This document shows positions 31,584 to 32,698 of a DNA stretch of 32,698 nt, one piece after another. Each line of letters starts with the position of its first letter. The stretch's first letter is position 1. Made by a program: the position numbers and the translations under genes. A model generated the notes under the pieces. It was not told where the DNA came from and did no database searches. It saw only the letters and a list, made by a program, of their open reading frames with translations. Source of the stretch: Candidatus Peregrinibacteria bacterium Greene1014_49 (lineage in GTDB: Bacteria; Patescibacteriota; Gracilibacteria; Peribacterales; Peribacteraceae); the NCBI GenBank assembly GCA_007376635.1, contig VMGQ01000005.1, positions 1-32,698 on the forward strand, read 5' to 3'.

Positions 31584-32698
31584 ATGTATTCTCTCAATAG
31601 TCTTTCCTCCGGTCTTCCCGTCCTCACTGCCACCACGGAAGGAACTGCATCCGTCACAGTTCTGGTCTTTGCCGGGGCAGGTTCTCGTTATGAGACCAAG
31701 GAGGATACCGGCATAGGGCACTTTCTTGAGCACATGTTTTTCAAGGGAGGGAAGAAGTTCCGCAATACGAAGGAAGTCAGTGTGGCGATCGATGGCATTG
31801 GTGGGGATTTCAATGCCTTTACTGGGAAAGAATACGCGGGATACTACGTTAAGGTTGCCGCGACGCACGCGGATCTCGCGTGTGATGTTCTCAGTGACAT
31901 GCTCGTCAATGCCACGTTTCCCCAAGAGGAAATCGAGAAGGAAAGGGGAGTGATCATCGAAGAGGCACGGATGTACGAAGACACGCCGATGTACCGCGCA
32001 GGATGGGATTTTGAGCTGTTGCTGTATGGAGATTGTCCGCTCGGATGGGACACAATTGGCACGGAAGACGTCATCCAGAGCGTTTCGCAGAAGGACTTTC
32101 AGAAGCACAAAGATGAGCTCTACACACCGGACAATCTTGTCGTGACCTTTGGCGGGAAGATTGATTCGAAGCAGGCGATGGAGCTTTCTACAAAATATTT
32201 TGGGAGTATCAGTGGGAAGAAAGCGAAGGAGTTCGCTCCTCACAGGACATTTGGGACAAAGCGTGTGTGGCTCAGGACGAAGAAAACAGAACAATCACAT
32301 CTCGTGCTCGGCGTACCGGGTATTTCCGCGCTCGACAAAGAACACTTTAGTCACAAGCTGCTCTCGATCATCCTTGGTGGCAATATGAGCTCTCGGATGT
32401 TTCTGAATATCCGCGAGGCGAAGGGGCTTTGCTACTACATCTCCACAGAGACCGACAGTTACCTGGATGCCGGATGTCTTTCCACGCGCGCCGGAGTCGA
32501 CCAGTCGCGTCTCCATGAAGCCATTACATTAATTTTGAATGAGTACTCAGAATGTCGGGAAAAAGGGATTACCGGAGAAGAACTTTCGAGAGCAAAGGAA
32601 TTCCTCAAAGGAAAGATTACGCTGAGTCTGGAAGACAGTGAGGAGCTCGCGCATTTTTACGGCAAGCAGCAGCTTCTGTATCCTAAAATCCGATCCAT
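31584..32698 (+). CDS. M16 family zinc peptidase (insulinase-like), partial
   Basis: The gene is open from ATG 31584 to the window end (371 codons seen). The inverted zinc motif HFLEH is at residues 46-50 (H46, E49, H50), and the third zinc ligand E126 sits exactly 76 residues after H50 in GVIIEEARM, as the family requires. TGIGHFLEHMFFKG, FNAFTGKEY and the second-domain stretch ILGGNMSSRMFLNIREAKGLCY match processing-peptidase-like (PqqL/YmxG) members of about 410-430 residues. No signal peptide is seen, so it probably acts in the cytoplasm. It is divergent from rpmH. There is no Shine-Dalgarno or TANNNT box at the start, only the AATGGAG repeat upstream. Confidence 0.9.
   Translation, partial: MYSLNSLSSGLPVLTATTEGTASVTVLVFAGAGSRYETKEDTGIGHFLEHMFFKGGKKFRNTKEVSVAIDGIGGDFNAFTGKEYAGYYVKVAATHADLACDVLSDMLVNATFPQEEIEKERGVIIEEARMYEDTPMYRAGWDFELLLYGDCPLGWDTIGTEDVIQSVSQKDFQKHKDELYTPDNLVVTFGGKIDSKQAMELSTKYFGSISGKKAKEFAPHRTFGTKRVWLRTKKTEQSHLVLGVPGISALDKEHFSHKLLSIILGGNMSSRMFLNIREAKGLCYYISTETDSYLDAGCLSTRAGVDQSRLHEAITLILNEYSECREKGITGEELSRAKEFLKGKITLSLEDSEELAHFYGKQQLLYPKIRS

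Overview
The window looks like chromosomal DNA from a candidate-phyla-radiation (Patescibacteria) bacterium, most likely a Peregrinibacteria/Peribacteria-type genome. This is inferred from a roughly 50% GC content, standard use of TGA as stop (which argues against Gracilibacteria and Absconditabacteria), very few Shine-Dalgarno sites, a giant secreted protein with many DUF4215 Cys-rich repeats, and dense intergenic heptanucleotide repeats. No 16S rRNA gene is present to settle it.

Layout. Positions 1-9159 begin with a partial unknown gene and continue with surface-glycan genes: a CDP-paratose 2-epimerase-like enzyme, a polysaccharide deacetylase (minus strand), GDP-mannose 4,6-dehydratase with an internal deletion, a membrane-anchored CotH-like/beta-helix protein, a UDP-HexNAc dehydrogenase (minus), a GtrA protein and an FAD-dependent oxidoreductase. 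Positions 9196-16032 (minus) hold one 2278-residue secreted protein made of 20 Cys-rich DUF4215 repeats alternating with propeller-like and FG-GAP-like domains. Positions 16136-22478 hold an NAD-dependent epimerase, a translationally coupled trio (GT2-GtrA fusion, small membrane protein, GT-C type transferase), UDP-glucuronate 4-epimerase, a self-contained small-gene transcription unit, and UDP-glucose 6-dehydrogenase. Positions 22569-24936 hold adenosine kinase and S-adenosylhomocysteinase. Positions 24937-25872 are a gene-poor, strongly structured stretch with its own promoter. Positions 25873-32698 hold a hypothetical protein, a PHP-less family X polymerase, tRNA-Ser(GGA), a small Cys-containing membrane protein, pheT, a cobalamin adenosyltransferase, another small membrane protein, rpmH (L34), and the start of an M16 zinc peptidase.

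How the genes work together. The first two thirds mainly supply and handle nucleotide sugars (GDP-4-keto-6-deoxymannose, UDP-glucuronate and UDP-galacturonate, UDP-HexNAcA, possibly CDP-sugars) and lipid-linked glycosyl transfer, together with two large cell-surface proteins. This suggests a locus for building and decorating the cell envelope. The last third is housekeeping: SAH recycling, tRNA charging, ribosome, cofactor and DNA repair.

Two window-wide patterns stand out. (1) Most start codons have a TANNNT box 5-10 nt upstream and no Shine-Dalgarno, as expected for leaderless mRNAs. The two clear SD-bearing genes instead have full -35/-10 promoters far upstream. (2) Heptanucleotide tandem repeats, different in sequence at each locus and usually arranged as inverted repeats, sit in at least seven intergenic gaps and also intrude in frame into four coding genes.
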